Assembly (NCBI RefSeq): GCF_900089585.1
Contig: NZ_FLRH01000003.1
Coordinates: 62,001-126,000 of the forward strand
DNA length: 64,000 nucleotides
Source of the DNA: Micromonospora sediminicola
Lineage (GTDB): Bacteria > Actinomycetota > Actinomycetes > Mycobacteriales > Micromonosporaceae
Reading direction: 5' to 3'
The translations under genes were made by a program, and so were the position numbers. The notes below the pieces were generated by a model. That model was not told the origin of the DNA. It did no database searches and worked only from the letters and a program-made list of their open reading frames with translations. Of the stretch, positions 16,758-25,837 are shown one piece after another (position 1 is the stretch's first letter; each line of letters starts with the position of its first letter).

Positions 16758-16788
16758 AGAGCCAGCGTATGAGGACGGTCTTGAAGAA

Positions 16789-17598
16789 ATGCGACACGAA
16801 CCACGGCGGGACAGCCGGGGGATCCTCGATCCCGACCGGCTGCTGCGGCAGGTCCGGTTCCGGCGCCGGTTGCCCGCGCCGGCGCTGCGCCCCTGGGTGG
16901 AGCACTACTGGCTGATCGACTGGGACCTGGCCGAGCCGTTCGACCAGCGGGTGGTGCCGCACCCGGCGGTCAACCTGGTGTTCCAGGCGCAGGAGGGCGG
17001 GATCGAGCACGCCGTGGTGGCCGGTGTGGACACCGGCCTCTTCACCGTCACGCTGCACGGCGCCGGGCGGGTCACCGGCGTCCAGTTCCGTCCCGGCGGC
17101 TTCCGCCCGTTCTGGGGGCGTCCGGTGGCCGAGCTGAGCGGCCGCCGCGTCCCGCTCGCCGCGACGCACCTGCCCGGGCCGGACCGGCCGGTCTGCCCGG
17201 GCACCGACGACGAGCGGTGCCGCCGGCTGGACGACCTGCTGGCCGCCGCGTCACCGGTCCCGGATCCGCTCACCGCCGAGGTCACCGCGCTGGTCGAGGA
17301 GATCCGCGCCGACCGGGGCGTGCTGCGGGTGGCCGACTTCGCGCGGCGGCACGCCGTCTCCACCCGCCGGCTCCAGCGGCTGTTCCTGGACCAGGTCGGC
17401 GTCGGTCCGAAGTGGGTGATCCGTCGCTACCGGCTCCAGGAGGCGATCGAACAGGCCGCCGCCGGGCCCTTGGACTGGTCGCGGGTCGCCGCCGACCTGG
17501 GGTACGCCGACCAGGCGCACCTGGTCCGCGAATTCACCGCCGTCGCCGGTGTCTCCCCCGCGGCGTACGCCCGCTCGCTGGTCACCGCCCGGCGGTGA
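16789..17598 (+). CDS. AraC-family transcriptional regulator
   Basis: About 269 aa from ATG 16789, preceded by GAAGAA; a longer frame upstream overlaps the divergent gene and is not credible. The N-terminal 150 residues resemble the DUF6597/sensor part (LRPWVEHYWLIDWDL; VVPHPAVNLVFQ; GVQFRPGGFRPFWGRP). The C-terminal AraC HTH has ADFARRHAVSTRRLQRLFLDQVGVGPKWVIRRYRL and LGYADQAHLVREF. It probably regulates the divergent mycothiol-type gene or itself; the inducer is unknown. Confidence 0.88.
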   Translation: MRHEPRRDSRGILDPDRLLRQVRFRRRLPAPALRPWVEHYWLIDWDLAEPFDQRVVPHPAVNLVFQAQEGGIEHAVVAGVDTGLFTVTLHGAGRVTGVQFRPGGFRPFWGRPVAELSGRRVPLAATHLPGPDRPVCPGTDDERCRRLDDLLAAASPVPDPLTAEVTALVEEIRADRGVLRVADFARRHAVSTRRLQRLFLDQVGVGPKWVIRRYRLQEAIEQAAAGPLDWSRVAADLGYADQAHLVREFTAVAGVSPAAYARSLVTARR

Positions 17599-17617
17599 CG
17601 CCCGGCGGGTGACCGCC

Positions 17618-19162
17618 TCAGCGGCGGCGGACCGCGACGACCGCGACGTCGTCGTGGATCTCCGGCGGGGCCAGCTCGACCAGCAGCCGCTGGCAGAAGT
17701 CGTCGAGGTTGTCGTCGACCCGGGTGGCCACCACGCCGAGCGCCGCCATGCCGTCGTCGATGGTCGCGTCCCGCCGCTCGATCAGCCCGTCCGTGTAGAG
17801 CACCAGCGTGGCCCCGGGCGGCAGCACGAACTCCAGGTCGGGCGGGCGGGGCGCGCGGACGCCGAGCAGCGGCGCGGACTGGGTCACGAACTCCACCCGC
17901 CCGTCCCGGCTCAGCAACGCCGGCAGGTGACCGGCGCTGGCCAGCCGGACCAGCCCGGTGGGCGGATGGAGCAGCAGCACGCAGATCGTCGCCAGCTCGG
18001 TCGGCAGCAGGGCGCGCATCAGCTCGTTGACCCGGTCCAGGATCATGCCGGGCTGGTGCCCCTCCACCGCGTACGCGCGCACCGCGTGCCGCAGCTCGGC
18101 CATCACGGTGGCGGCGTGCAACGAGTGACCGGCCACGTCGCCGATCGCCACCAGCAGGTGCCCGTCGAGCATCACCAGCTCGTAGAAGTCGCCGCCCACC
18201 TCGGTCTGCGCGCTCGCCGGCTCGTAGCGGACGGCCAGGTCCAGGCCGGCGACCTCGGGCAGCCGCCGGGGCAGCAGGCTGCGTTGGAGCGTCACCGCGA
18301 TCCGGTGCTCCTCGTCGAAGGAGCGCTGCGCCTCCACCGCCGAGGCGACGGCCTGAGCGAGCTGCACCAGCACCGGCGTACGGACGGTCTGGGTGGCGGT
18401 CGGCACCACCACGTAGAGCGGGGCCCGGTCCTCGCGCAGCCGGGAGGCGGCCACGGTCACCGTGTCGCCGTCCGGCCAGTCGGCGACCGACCAGGCGCCC
18501 GGCTCGTCGACCCGCACGCGGGTGCCGATCGGCACGCCGGTGTCGTCCACCACCCACGGCACGATCCGGGCCGGCGTGTGCGGGTCGGCGGCCACGCCCG
18601 CCAGGCAGTCCCCGTCGAACGTCTCGGCGACCACCGCCGCCGGCGCCCGGAAGATCCGGGCGGCGCCACTGGCGGCGGCCTCCAGCAGCCGGACGAAGTT
18701 CGGCGCGGCGTGCATCTCCACGGTGGCGTCGGCCAGCGCGGCGAGCCGCTCGGCGAGCTGCTCGGCCCGCCGCCGGGCCTGGTAGTAGCGCAGCACCGCG
18801 TGCGCGGTGGCGACCAGTTCCTCCGGCTCGATCGGCTCGGCCAGGTAGGCGTCCGCGCCCCGGGTCAGCCCCTGCGCCCGGTCGACCACGTCCACCGCGT
18901 GCGCCGAGACGTGGATGACCGGGGTGGAGGGGTGCGCCTCCTTGATCCGCTCGCACACCTCGAAACCGCTCATGTCCGGCAGCCGGACGTCGAGCACCAC
19001 CAGGTCGACCGACTTCCGGGCCACCAGGTCCAGCGCCGAGGTGCCGTTCTCGGCCTCGACGGTGACGAAACCGGCCCGGTTCAGCCAGTTCACCAGCAGG
19101 TACCGCTTGGGGCCGCTGTCGTCGACCACCAGCACCGTCGCCGGCCCGCCGTCCACCGTCAC
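17618..19162 (-). CDS. Response regulator-SpoIIE phosphatase (REC-GAF-PP2C), stressosome output
   Basis: A 514-aa protein from GTG 19162 whose GTGA overlaps the kinase stop. REC (residues 8-125) has VLVVDDSGPKRY, the phospho-Asp in LVVLDVRLPDMSGF and the Lys-position replaced by YLAEPIEPEE, so the usual Lys is missing. A GAF-like region (150-300) is followed by SpoIIE/PP2C (310-514) with LQRSLLPRRLPEV, GGDFYEL, IGDVAGHS, LYTDGLIERR and IHDDVAVVAV. It is the last gene of the rsbRST operon and would dephosphorylate a STAS antagonist such as the divergent one at 23418. Confidence 0.9.
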   Translation of the reverse strand: MTVDGGPATVLVVDDSGPKRYLLVNWLNRAGFVTVEAENGTSALDLVARKSVDLVVLDVRLPDMSGFEVCERIKEAHPSTPVIHVSAHAVDVVDRAQGLTRGADAYLAEPIEPEELVATAHAVLRYYQARRRAEQLAERLAALADATVEMHAAPNFVRLLEAAASGAARIFRAPAAVVAETFDGDCLAGVAADPHTPARIVPWVVDDTGVPIGTRVRVDEPGAWSVADWPDGDTVTVAASRLREDRAPLYVVVPTATQTVRTPVLVQLAQAVASAVEAQRSFDEEHRIAVTLQRSLLPRRLPEVAGLDLAVRYEPASAQTEVGGDFYELVMLDGHLLVAIGDVAGHSLHAATVMAELRHAVRAYAVEGHQPGMILDRVNELMRALLPTELATICVLLLHPPTGLVRLASAGHLPALLSRDGRVEFVTQSAPLLGVRAPRPPDLEFVLPPGATLVLYTDGLIERRDATIDDGMAALGVVATRVDDNLDDFCQRLLVELAPPEIHDDVAVVAVRRR

Positions 19163-20565
19163 GCTCCGCCCACGGGCAGGACGACGGTGAACGTGCTGCC
19201 CCGGCCCGGTTCGCTGGTCAGCTCCAGCGTCCCGCCGAGCAGGGCGACCAACCGCCGGGCGTACGGCAGGCCGAGGCCGGTGCCGCCGACCCGCGTCGTG
19301 CCGGGGACCTGGTAGAACTCCTCGAAGATCCGTTCGTGCAGCTCCGCCGGGATGCCCACGCCGGTGTCGGTGACCGACAGCGTCCACATGCCGTCGCGGC
19401 GCTCGGCGCGCAGTCGCACCTCGCCGCGCTCGGTGAACTTCAGGCCGTTGTGCAGCAGGTTGCGCAGCACCTGGGCGAGGAGCACCTCGTCCGAGCGGAC
19501 CGTCGCCGGCGCCGGCGGCTCCTCGACCACCAGCTCCACCTCCGGCCGGGTGGCCAGCGCCCGCAACGTGCCGCGCAACTGCCCGAACACCGCGCGCAGG
19601 TCGACATCGGACCAGTCCGGCTCGATCCGGCCCGACTCGGCCTTGGCCAGGTCGAGCAGCTCGTTCACCAGGGCCAGCAGGTCACCCGCGGAGGACCGGA
19701 TGAGGCCCACCTGGCGGGCCTGCTCACCGGTGAGCGGATCGGAGGCGGAGTCGGCCAGCAGCCGTCCCAGGCCGATGATCGCGGTGACCGGGGCGCGCAG
19801 CTCATGACTGACGTTGGCCAGGAACCGGCTCTTCGACTCGCTGGCGGCCCGCAGCTGGGCGGACTTCTCGTCCAGCTCGGCGTAGAGCGCCACCACGCCG
19901 CGGTTGGTCTCCTCCAGCTCCTCGGTGAGCTGGTTGTAGAGCGCCATCACGCCCCGGTTGGTCTCCTGGAGCTCGGAGTTGAGCACCGCCAGCTCGTCCC
20001 GCTGGCTGCGCACCTCGTCCAGCGCGGCGATGAGCTGGGCGTTCTGCGCGGCCAACTCGTCCAACGCGGAGCCCGGAGCGCGCTCGGCCAGCTCGGCGCG
20101 GAGCTGGGCGACGCGGTCCGGCGTCAGCTCCTCGGCGTGGTCCGGTACTCGTCTGGACATCCTCACGACGGTATCGCTCTCGACGGTCACCACCTGCAAC
20201 GTGTCCACCAGACGCGCCACCGCGCCGGACTGCGGCTCGTACCGGCCTTCGGGCAGCGGGCGTACCGGGGCCAGGTCCACCCGGAGCACCCGCCGGCCGG
20301 TGGCGACGTCCCGGTCGACCGCGAACGTGACGTCCGCGCCGTCGACCCCGCGCAGCAGCTCCCGGGCGACCTCGCTGAGCGCGGTGGCGAGCCGTACCTG
20401 GTCCTGGTGTTCCAGGCCGACGGCCGCGGCGACCTCCCGGCCGCGCTGCCGGATCAGGAAGATGTCCTGCTCGACCCGGAGCGCCAGATGCAGAAGGGGT
20501 TCGCTCATGCCGTGCCGACCGGGCATGCCCTCACGGCCCTCGCTGCGCTCGGTGCGTTCGCTCAT
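19159..20565 (-). CDS. Sensor histidine kinase in stressosome operon
   Basis: A 468-aa soluble kinase. Residues 20-150 form an RsbT-like HATPase-like sensor (VRLATALSEVARELL). A coiled coil (about 170-235) contains a duplicated ETNRG-V-ALY block. HisKA has FLANVSHELRAPVTAI (His about residue 248) and HATPase has LLHNGLKF, DTGVGIP and GTGLGLPYARRL. ATG 20565 gives an ATGA overlap with the upstream gene. It probably phosphorylates the REC domain of the next gene, joining two-component input to the partner-switch pathway. Confidence 0.9.
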   Translation of the reverse strand: MSERTERSEGREGMPGRHGMSEPLLHLALRVEQDIFLIRQRGREVAAAVGLEHQDQVRLATALSEVARELLRGVDGADVTFAVDRDVATGRRVLRVDLAPVRPLPEGRYEPQSGAVARLVDTLQVVTVESDTVVRMSRRVPDHAEELTPDRVAQLRAELAERAPGSALDELAAQNAQLIAALDEVRSQRDELAVLNSELQETNRGVMALYNQLTEELEETNRGVVALYAELDEKSAQLRAASESKSRFLANVSHELRAPVTAIIGLGRLLADSASDPLTGEQARQVGLIRSSAGDLLALVNELLDLAKAESGRIEPDWSDVDLRAVFGQLRGTLRALATRPEVELVVEEPPAPATVRSDEVLLAQVLRNLLHNGLKFTERGEVRLRAERRDGMWTLSVTDTGVGIPAELHERIFEEFYQVPGTTRVGGTGLGLPYARRLVALLGGTLELTSEPGRGSTFTVVLPVGGA

Positions 20566-21575
20566 GCCGAGCCCCGGGCGACCAGGACGCACGCGTCGTC
20601 ACGGCGGACCCCGGCGTCCCGGAGCAGGGTGGCGGCGACCAGCAGCGGCGCCCGCCCGGCCAACCCGGGGTAGTCGTCCAGGTCCCAGCGGTCCACCACG
20701 CCGTCACTGTGCATGACCAGGGTCGACCCGGGCGCGAACGGGTACTCGTACCCGCCTACCGCCGGACGCTGGTGGCCGGCGATGCCCGGCAGCGAGACCA
20801 GGCCCCGCCGCCGCTCGCCCGACGCGACGATCATGGCGGCGATGTTGCCCAGGCCGGCGTAGCGCAGCAGCCCGGTCGCCGGGTCCGGTTCGGCCACCGC
20901 GAGCGCCGCGCCCCGGGTGTGCGACATGCCCGCGTGCAGGTGCCGCACCACGACGTCCGGTGGTCCGACCGGCGCCGAGCGGAACGCGGCGACCGCGGCT
21001 CCGGTGGCGGCGGCGGCCAGCGGCCCGTGCCCCAGTCCGTCGCAGACCAGCACCTGCCGGCGGCCGTCGACCTCGCGCACCGCGTACCCGTCGCCGCTGT
21101 CCTGCTCGCCGGTGATCGGCCGGGCCAACCCGGCGGCCCAGTCCGGCTCCGGCGGCGGCCCGTCCCACACCTGAACGGTCAGGACGGTGCCCCGGCCGCT
21201 GAGCGAGTAGCCGTCGAACCGGCTCGCCTGCCGGACGATGGCGCCGAGGCCGATGCCGAGCGTGCCGACCGTGGAGTGACCGTCGGTCGAGGAGAGCGTG
21301 AGGTCGGCCATGCCGGGGCCGGCGTCGATGGCCACCAGCTCCACCCCGGCCCGCCCGTTGCGGCGCGCCGGGCGCAGCAGCAGCGTGCCCTCGCGGGCGT
21401 GCTTGACCAGGTTGCTGGTGATCTCGGCGGTGATGATGGCCAGGTCCGCGACGCGGTCCGCGCTCAGTTCGAGCTGGCGACCGAGGCGCTCGGCCGCCCG
21501 GCGTACGCCACCGGCGGTCGCGCCGTTGTCGACCCGGAACCAGACGCCGTGGTCGGGGACCACGTCGGCGGTCAT
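20562..21575 (-). CDS. HATPase-RsbX-like phosphatase fusion
   Basis: A 337-aa protein. Residues 10-140 are an RsbT/RsbW-type ATPase (AIITAEITSNLVKHA N-box; DAGPGMADL; GTLGIGLGAIVRQ). Residues 165-337 are an RsbX-like PP2C (LVCDGLGHGPLAAAAT; LGNIAAMIV; VMHSDGVVDRWDL; RRDDACVLVAR). In Bacillus RsbX resets the stressosome by dephosphorylating RsbS and RsbR. Fusing it to a kinase-like ATPase puts opposing activities in one chain. The ATGA overlap with rsbT indicates coupling. Confidence 0.88.
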   Translation of the reverse strand: MTADVVPDHGVWFRVDNGATAGGVRRAAERLGRQLELSADRVADLAIITAEITSNLVKHAREGTLLLRPARRNGRAGVELVAIDAGPGMADLTLSSTDGHSTVGTLGIGLGAIVRQASRFDGYSLSGRGTVLTVQVWDGPPPEPDWAAGLARPITGEQDSGDGYAVREVDGRRQVLVCDGLGHGPLAAAATGAAVAAFRSAPVGPPDVVVRHLHAGMSHTRGAALAVAEPDPATGLLRYAGLGNIAAMIVASGERRRGLVSLPGIAGHQRPAVGGYEYPFAPGSTLVMHSDGVVDRWDLDDYPGLAGRAPLLVAATLLRDAGVRRDDACVLVARGSA

Positions 21576-21991
21576 CGCGACCACTTGGTGACGGTGATGG
21601 TCGTGCCCTCGCCGACGGCGGTCCGGATGTCGAAGTCGTCGACGAGCCGGCGGGCGCCGCTGAGGCCGAGTCCCAGGCCGCCGCCGGTGGTGTAGCCGTC
21701 GGTGAGCGCCAGGTCGAGGTCGGGGATGCCCGGACCCTGGTCGGCGAAGACGATGCGGACGCCGCGCCGGCGGCCGTCGGAGACGGTGCTCACCTCGGCG
21801 TTGCCCCCGCCGCCGTAGATCAGCGTGTTGCGGGCCAGTTCGCTGGCGGCGGTGACCAGCTTGGTCTGGTCGACCAGGGAGAGCCGGACCGCGACGGCGG
21901 TGGTACGCACCAACTGCCGTACCCGTACCACGTCCTCGTCGCTACGGATCGCCTGCGTCGCCGGCACCCCCAGGTCGACGCCCGTGGTCAT
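21572..21991 (-). CDS. rsbT: RsbT-type serine kinase / switch protein
   Basis: A 139-aa GHKL ATPase: KLVTAASELARNTLIYGGGG (N-box), FADQGPGIPDLDLALTDG (G1) and GLGLGLSGARRLVDDF (G2), all diagnostic of RsbT. In the stressosome it phosphorylates RsbS and RsbR under stress and then leaves to activate a SpoIIE/RsbU-type phosphatase. It starts 4 nt inside the end of rsbS. Confidence 0.95.
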   Translation of the reverse strand: MTTGVDLGVPATQAIRSDEDVVRVRQLVRTTAVAVRLSLVDQTKLVTAASELARNTLIYGGGGNAEVSTVSDGRRRGVRIVFADQGPGIPDLDLALTDGYTTGGGLGLGLSGARRLVDDFDIRTAVGEGTTITVTKWSR

Positions 21992-22398
21992 GGCGTCGCC
22001 GTCGTCTCGGCGTCCTCGTCGCCGGGCGCCTCGTCCCAGTCGTCGGCGCGGCTGGCCGCGATCAGCTCCATGCCCCGCTCGACGTTGAGCGCGGTACGGA
22101 TGCCGTTGAGCGACAGGCCCAGCTCGACCAGGGTGATGGCGACGGCGGGACGCATGCCGACCACCACGGTCTCGGCGTCCAGCACCTTGGAGATGGACGC
22201 GATGGTGGAGAGCATCCGGCCGACGAACGAGTCGACGATGTCCAGCGCCGTGATGTCGATGATCACGCCGTGGCAGCCGGTGGCGACGATCCGCTCGGCC
22301 AGGTCCTCCTGGAGCTGGACCGCCGTCTGGTCGGACATGTCGACCTGGATCGAGACCAGCAGGATGTCGCCGATCTTGAGGATCGGCACCCGCTCCAT
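21988..22398 (-). CDS. rsbS: RsbS stressosome scaffold antagonist
   Basis: A 136-aa STAS protein (MERVPILKIGDILLVSIQVD); ALDIVDSFVGRML carries the serine equivalent to RsbS Ser59, the RsbT target. The C-terminal tail (residues 118-136) is acidic and outside the STAS fold. ATG 22398 overlaps the rsbR stop by 1 nt; the adjacent GTG (22401) is less likely because the GGAGG would be too close. Confidence 0.93.
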   Translation of the reverse strand: MERVPILKIGDILLVSIQVDMSDQTAVQLQEDLAERIVATGCHGVIIDITALDIVDSFVGRMLSTIASISKVLDAETVVVGMRPAVAITLVELGLSLNGIRTALNVERGMELIAASRADDWDEAPGDEDAETTATP

Positions 22399-23258
22399 CA
22401 CGCCTCCCGGCGTGCGCGGCGGGCGGTGGTCTCGACCCCGGTCAGGCGCAGCACGTGCCGCAGCGCGTCGGCCAGGCTCGCCTTGGTGGCGATGTCCCCG
22501 AACTCGATGCCGAGGGCGACGATCGTCTGGGCGATCTGCGGCCGGATGCCGGAGATGATGCAGTCGGCGCCCATCAGCCGGGCGGCCACCACGGTCTTGA
22601 GGATGTGCTGCGCGACCTGGGTGTCCACCGCCGGCACGCCGGTGATGTCGATGATCGCGTACGGCGAGCCGGTGTCGACGAGCGTCTGCAGCAGCCGCTC
22701 CATCACCACCTGGGCGCGGGCCGAGTCGAGCGTGCCGACCAGCGGGACGGCGACCACGCCCTCCCAGAGCTTGACCACCGGCGTGGAGAGCTCCAGCAAC
22801 TGCTCCGCCTGGTCGGCGATGAGGCTCTCCCGGGCGCGGACGAACGTCTCGAAGGTGAACAGCCCCATCTGGTCGATCAGCGCGGAGAAGGCGACGAAGT
22901 CACGCAGGGTGTTGTCGTCCCGCCCCTCCTCCATCAGCTCCAGCAGGACGTCCTTGAGCGCGAACACGCTGATCGCGGTCTCGGTGGCGCTGAACCCCTG
23001 CCGGGCCCGATTGGTGGACAGCTCGGAGAGCACGGCACGCAGCTCACCGCCGTGCTCGCCGGCGAGGTCGGTCACGCCGTGCCGGCCGGCCTCGACCAGC
23101 GCGCGGTGGAGTTCCTGCACCTGGCGGTTCAGCTCGGCCCGGCTCAGCCGGCCGCGCAGCGAGCTGGCGACGATCTCCGTCCAGCGCTCGGCCAGCCGGT
23201 CGGCGTGCTCGTTCAGCAGGTGGGCGAGCCGACCACCCTGTTCGGCGCTCAACGCCAT
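22398..23258 (-). CDS. rsbR: RsbR stressosome co-antagonist / sensor
   Basis: A 286-aa protein. Residues 1-150 form the globin-like N-RsbR sensor domain, here without an obvious haem or flavin signature. Residues 165-275 are STAS: VVKLWEGVVAVPLVGTLDSARAQ, with the linker and TLDS threonine positions typical of RsbR, and IIDITGVPAVDTQVAQH. It forms the stressosome with RsbS and sequesters RsbT. It is the first gene of the six-gene operon ending at 17618; AGGGAGG precedes the ATG. Confidence 0.94.
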   Translation of the reverse strand: MALSAEQGGRLAHLLNEHADRLAERWTEIVASSLRGRLSRAELNRQVQELHRALVEAGRHGVTDLAGEHGGELRAVLSELSTNRARQGFSATETAISVFALKDVLLELMEEGRDDNTLRDFVAFSALIDQMGLFTFETFVRARESLIADQAEQLLELSTPVVKLWEGVVAVPLVGTLDSARAQVVMERLLQTLVDTGSPYAIIDITGVPAVDTQVAQHILKTVVAARLMGADCIISGIRPQIAQTIVALGIEFGDIATKASLADALRHVLRLTGVETTARRARREA

Positions 23259-23417
23259 GGTGACCTCCCTGATCTGGACGGGCGGACTCTATCACCGGGG
23301 GTCACCGCACTAGTTGTCGCGGAGCAAAGAGATGATCGACGGCACCTGTGCCGGCTCCCGTTCTGCGCGAGACGCCCGTCGTGGGATACCGTTCCTCCGA
23401 ACACAGGAGGTCGACGA

Positions 23418-23774
23418 ATGTCCCTGACGGTGCACACGGAACAGCGCGGCGACGTGGTCGTCGTGTCGGTCGCGGGCGAGCTGGACATGGCCACGGCACC
23501 GCAGCTCCAGGATCAGATCACGGATCTGCTGGACAAGGGGCGCAGCCGGCTCGTGTTCGACCTGGCCGAGGTGTCGTTCTGCGACTCGACGGGGCTGTCG
23601 GTGTTCGTCCGCGCCAAGAACAGCTGCGACGAGGCCGGCGGCGTGGTCCGGCTTGCCGCCCCGCAGCGCGGCGTGCTGCGCATCCTCGAGGTCAGCGGCC
23701 TGGTCGAGGTGCTGCACACCTACCCGACGGTGGAGCAGGCCGTCGCCGGCGACCCCACCCCGGCCTCCTCCTGA
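23418..23774 (+). CDS. STAS anti-sigma factor antagonist (RsbV/SpoIIAA-like)
   Basis: A 118-aa STAS protein with a perfect AGGAGG 7 nt before ATG. DLAEVSFCDSTGLSVFV carries the phosphorylatable serine. It is divergent from rsbR, separated by 159 bp, and is a plausible substrate of the SpoIIE phosphatases at 17618 and 5892. No anti-sigma kinase/sigma pair is next to it, so its partners are encoded elsewhere. Confidence 0.93.
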   Translation: MSLTVHTEQRGDVVVVSVAGELDMATAPQLQDQITDLLDKGRSRLVFDLAEVSFCDSTGLSVFVRAKNSCDEAGGVVRLAAPQRGVLRILEVSGLVEVLHTYPTVEQAVAGDPTPASS

Positions 23775-23784
23775 CTGAAACTTT

Positions 23785-25065
23785 TCAGCGCTCGTCCTCG
23801 ATGTAGCGGGGACGGGCGATCACCATGCCCGCGGTCGTCTGCACGGCGAGCGCCACCAGCAGGAAGCCGATGGGGGCGGTCCAGCCGCCGGTCGCCTCGT
23901 AGAGGATGCCGACCAGCAGCGGGCCGAGCGCGGCGATCACGTATCCGGTGCTCTGCGCGAAGGCGGACAGCGCGACGGTGCCCTCGGCGGTCCGGGCGCG
24001 CAGCCCGATCGTGGTCAGGATCAGCGGGAACGCGCCCTGGCCGAGCGCGAGCAGCAGCACCCACAGCGGCGCCAGGCCGCGCGGCGCGAGCGCCAACCCG
24101 AGGTACGCGGCGGTGGAGAACACGGTCAGCGACAGCACCAGCGGTCGCAGCGTGGCCAACCGGCCGGCCAGCGCCGGCATCATCAGCGCCACCGGCACGC
24201 CCAGCGCGGTGACGCCGGCGAGCAGCAGTCCGGCGGCCTCCGGCCGGTAGCCGGCGTCCCGGAACAACTGGGCCAGCCAGCCCATGATCGCGTACCCGCT
24301 GAGCGACTGCGCCCCGAAGTAGACCGCCATGGCCCAGCCGAGCCGGGTCCGCCCGGGGCGCACCCGGGTCGGGGTGGCGACCGCCGCCGCCGGGGGCGCG
24401 GCCCGTCGCGCCGCGCGGGCCCGCAGCGCCAGCGGCACCCACGGGATCACGGCCAGCGCGGCCAGCCCGGCCCAGACGCCCAGCCCGGCCCGCCAGGAGC
24501 CGAAGGCGTGGGCCACCGGCACGGCGGACGCGGCGGCCACCGTCGTGCCCACCGTCAGGGCCATCGTGTACGCCCCGGTGACCAGTCCGGTGCGGTGCGG
24601 GAAGTGCTGCTTGACCAGCATCGGCAGCAGGATGTTCGCCACCGCGATGCCGGCCAGCGCGAGCGCGCTGGTGAGCACGAAGACCGCCGCCGACCCGGTG
24701 ACCGCGCGCAGCACCTGCCCGACGGTGAGCGCGATCATGGCCAGGACGAGCACCCGGGGCGCCGCCCAGCGGCGGACCAGCCACGGGGTGAGCGCGCCCA
24801 GCCCGGCGAACGCGACGGTGGGCAGTGTGGTGACCACGCCGGCCATGGCGCCGGAGAGGCCGAGCCCGACGCGGATCTCGTCGAGCAGGGCGCCCAGGCT
24901 GGTCACCGCGGCCCGCAGGTTCAGCGCGACGAGCAGCATCCCGGCCAGCACGAGCAGCCCACCGCGCGCCGGACCCACGCCGGGGGCCGGGGCGGCGGCC
25001 GGGGCCGGACCGGGCGTGACGTCGGTGGTGGGCGCGGTCGCGGTGGGCACGGGTGGCGGGGTCAT
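23785..25065 (-). CDS. MFS transporter, CynX/NimT-like
   Basis: A 426-aa protein with a Pro/Ala-rich 35-residue cytosolic N-terminus and 12 predicted membrane segments. LLVALNLRAAVTSLGALLDEI is the hallmark first-helix motif of the CynX/NimT family (cyanate, 2-nitroimidazole exporters). TAGGTT lies 7 nt before the ATG (leaderless). It is divergent from a FadR-type regulator, the probable controller. The substrate is unknown. Confidence 0.9.
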   Translation of the reverse strand: MTPPPVPTATAPTTDVTPGPAPAAAPAPGVGPARGGLLVLAGMLLVALNLRAAVTSLGALLDEIRVGLGLSGAMAGVVTTLPTVAFAGLGALTPWLVRRWAAPRVLVLAMIALTVGQVLRAVTGSAAVFVLTSALALAGIAVANILLPMLVKQHFPHRTGLVTGAYTMALTVGTTVAAASAVPVAHAFGSWRAGLGVWAGLAALAVIPWVPLALRARAARRAAPPAAAVATPTRVRPGRTRLGWAMAVYFGAQSLSGYAIMGWLAQLFRDAGYRPEAAGLLLAGVTALGVPVALMMPALAGRLATLRPLVLSLTVFSTAAYLGLALAPRGLAPLWVLLLALGQGAFPLILTTIGLRARTAEGTVALSAFAQSTGYVIAALGPLLVGILYEATGGWTAPIGFLLVALAVQTTAGMVIARPRYIEDER

Positions 25066-25114
25066 GACCTCGAACCTACAATCATGGGATGAATTTCGGC
25101 AGGAGGTGTAACCG

Positions 25115-25798
25115 GTGACACCCGCCGTGGATTCCGTCGCCGTGCCACCGCGCGGTCACCGGGTCCGGCAGACCATCGAGCAGCTCCGGGAGCGGATCCT
25201 GGGTGGCGAGTGGCCGGTGGGTGGGCGCATCCCCACCGAGCCGCAACTGGTCGCCGCGCTCGGCGTCGGGCGCAACACGGTCCGCGAGGCGGTTCGCGCG
25301 CTGGTGCACGCCGGGGTGCTGGAGTGCCGGCAGGGCTCCGGCACCTACGTGGTGTCGACCGACGAGCTGGCCCCGGTGGTGGCCCGCCGGCTCACCGACG
25401 ACCGGATGGCCGAGGTGATCGAGGTCCGGCGCGCGTTCGAGGTGGAGGCCGCCCGGCTCGCCGCGCTGCGGCGTACCCCGGCCGACCTGGCGGCGCTCGA
25501 CGGTGCGCTCGCCACCCGGGAGGCCGCGTGGCGCTCCGGCCGGGTGGACGAGTTCGTCGAGGCCGACGCCGCGCTGCACACCGTGGTGGTGGCCGCCGCG
25601 CACAACGCCATGCTCGCCGAGCTCTACGCCTCGGTCGGCGCCGCGCTGCGCAGCACCGTCGCCCAGGCCATGGGCGGCACGCTGGCCCCCGAGCGATACG
25701 TCGACCACGGTCGACTGGTGGAGGCGATCCGGGCCGGCGATCCGCAGCGGGCGGCGATCGAGGCCGGTGCTTTTCTCGAAGGACCCTCCCGGGCATAG
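25115..25798 (+). CDS. GntR/FadR-family transcriptional regulator (FCD domain)
   Basis: A 227-aa protein from GTG with AGGAGGTG just upstream. The GntR winged helix (IEQLRERILGGEWPVGGRIPT; GVGRNTVREAVRALVHAGVL) is followed by an FCD ligand domain (VIEVRRAFEVEAARLAALR; DAALHTVVVAAAHN; GDPQRAAIEAGAFL) that normally binds a metal and an organic acid. It is divergent from the MFS transporter and probably its repressor. Confidence 0.92.
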   Translation: MTPAVDSVAVPPRGHRVRQTIEQLRERILGGEWPVGGRIPTEPQLVAALGVGRNTVREAVRALVHAGVLECRQGSGTYVVSTDELAPVVARRLTDDRMAEVIEVRRAFEVEAARLAALRRTPADLAALDGALATREAAWRSGRVDEFVEADAALHTVVVAAAHNAMLAELYASVGAALRSTVAQAMGGTLAPERYVDHGRLVEAIRAGDPQRAAIEAGAFLEGPSRA

Positions 25799-25837
25799 GT
25801 TGTCCCCGACGGAGATTCGGACAGCACGGGAGAGCTG

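Noticed and set aside
23351..23396. SigB-like promoter before the STAS gene
   Set aside because: GGGATA is present but no GTTT-like -35 lies at the needed distance.
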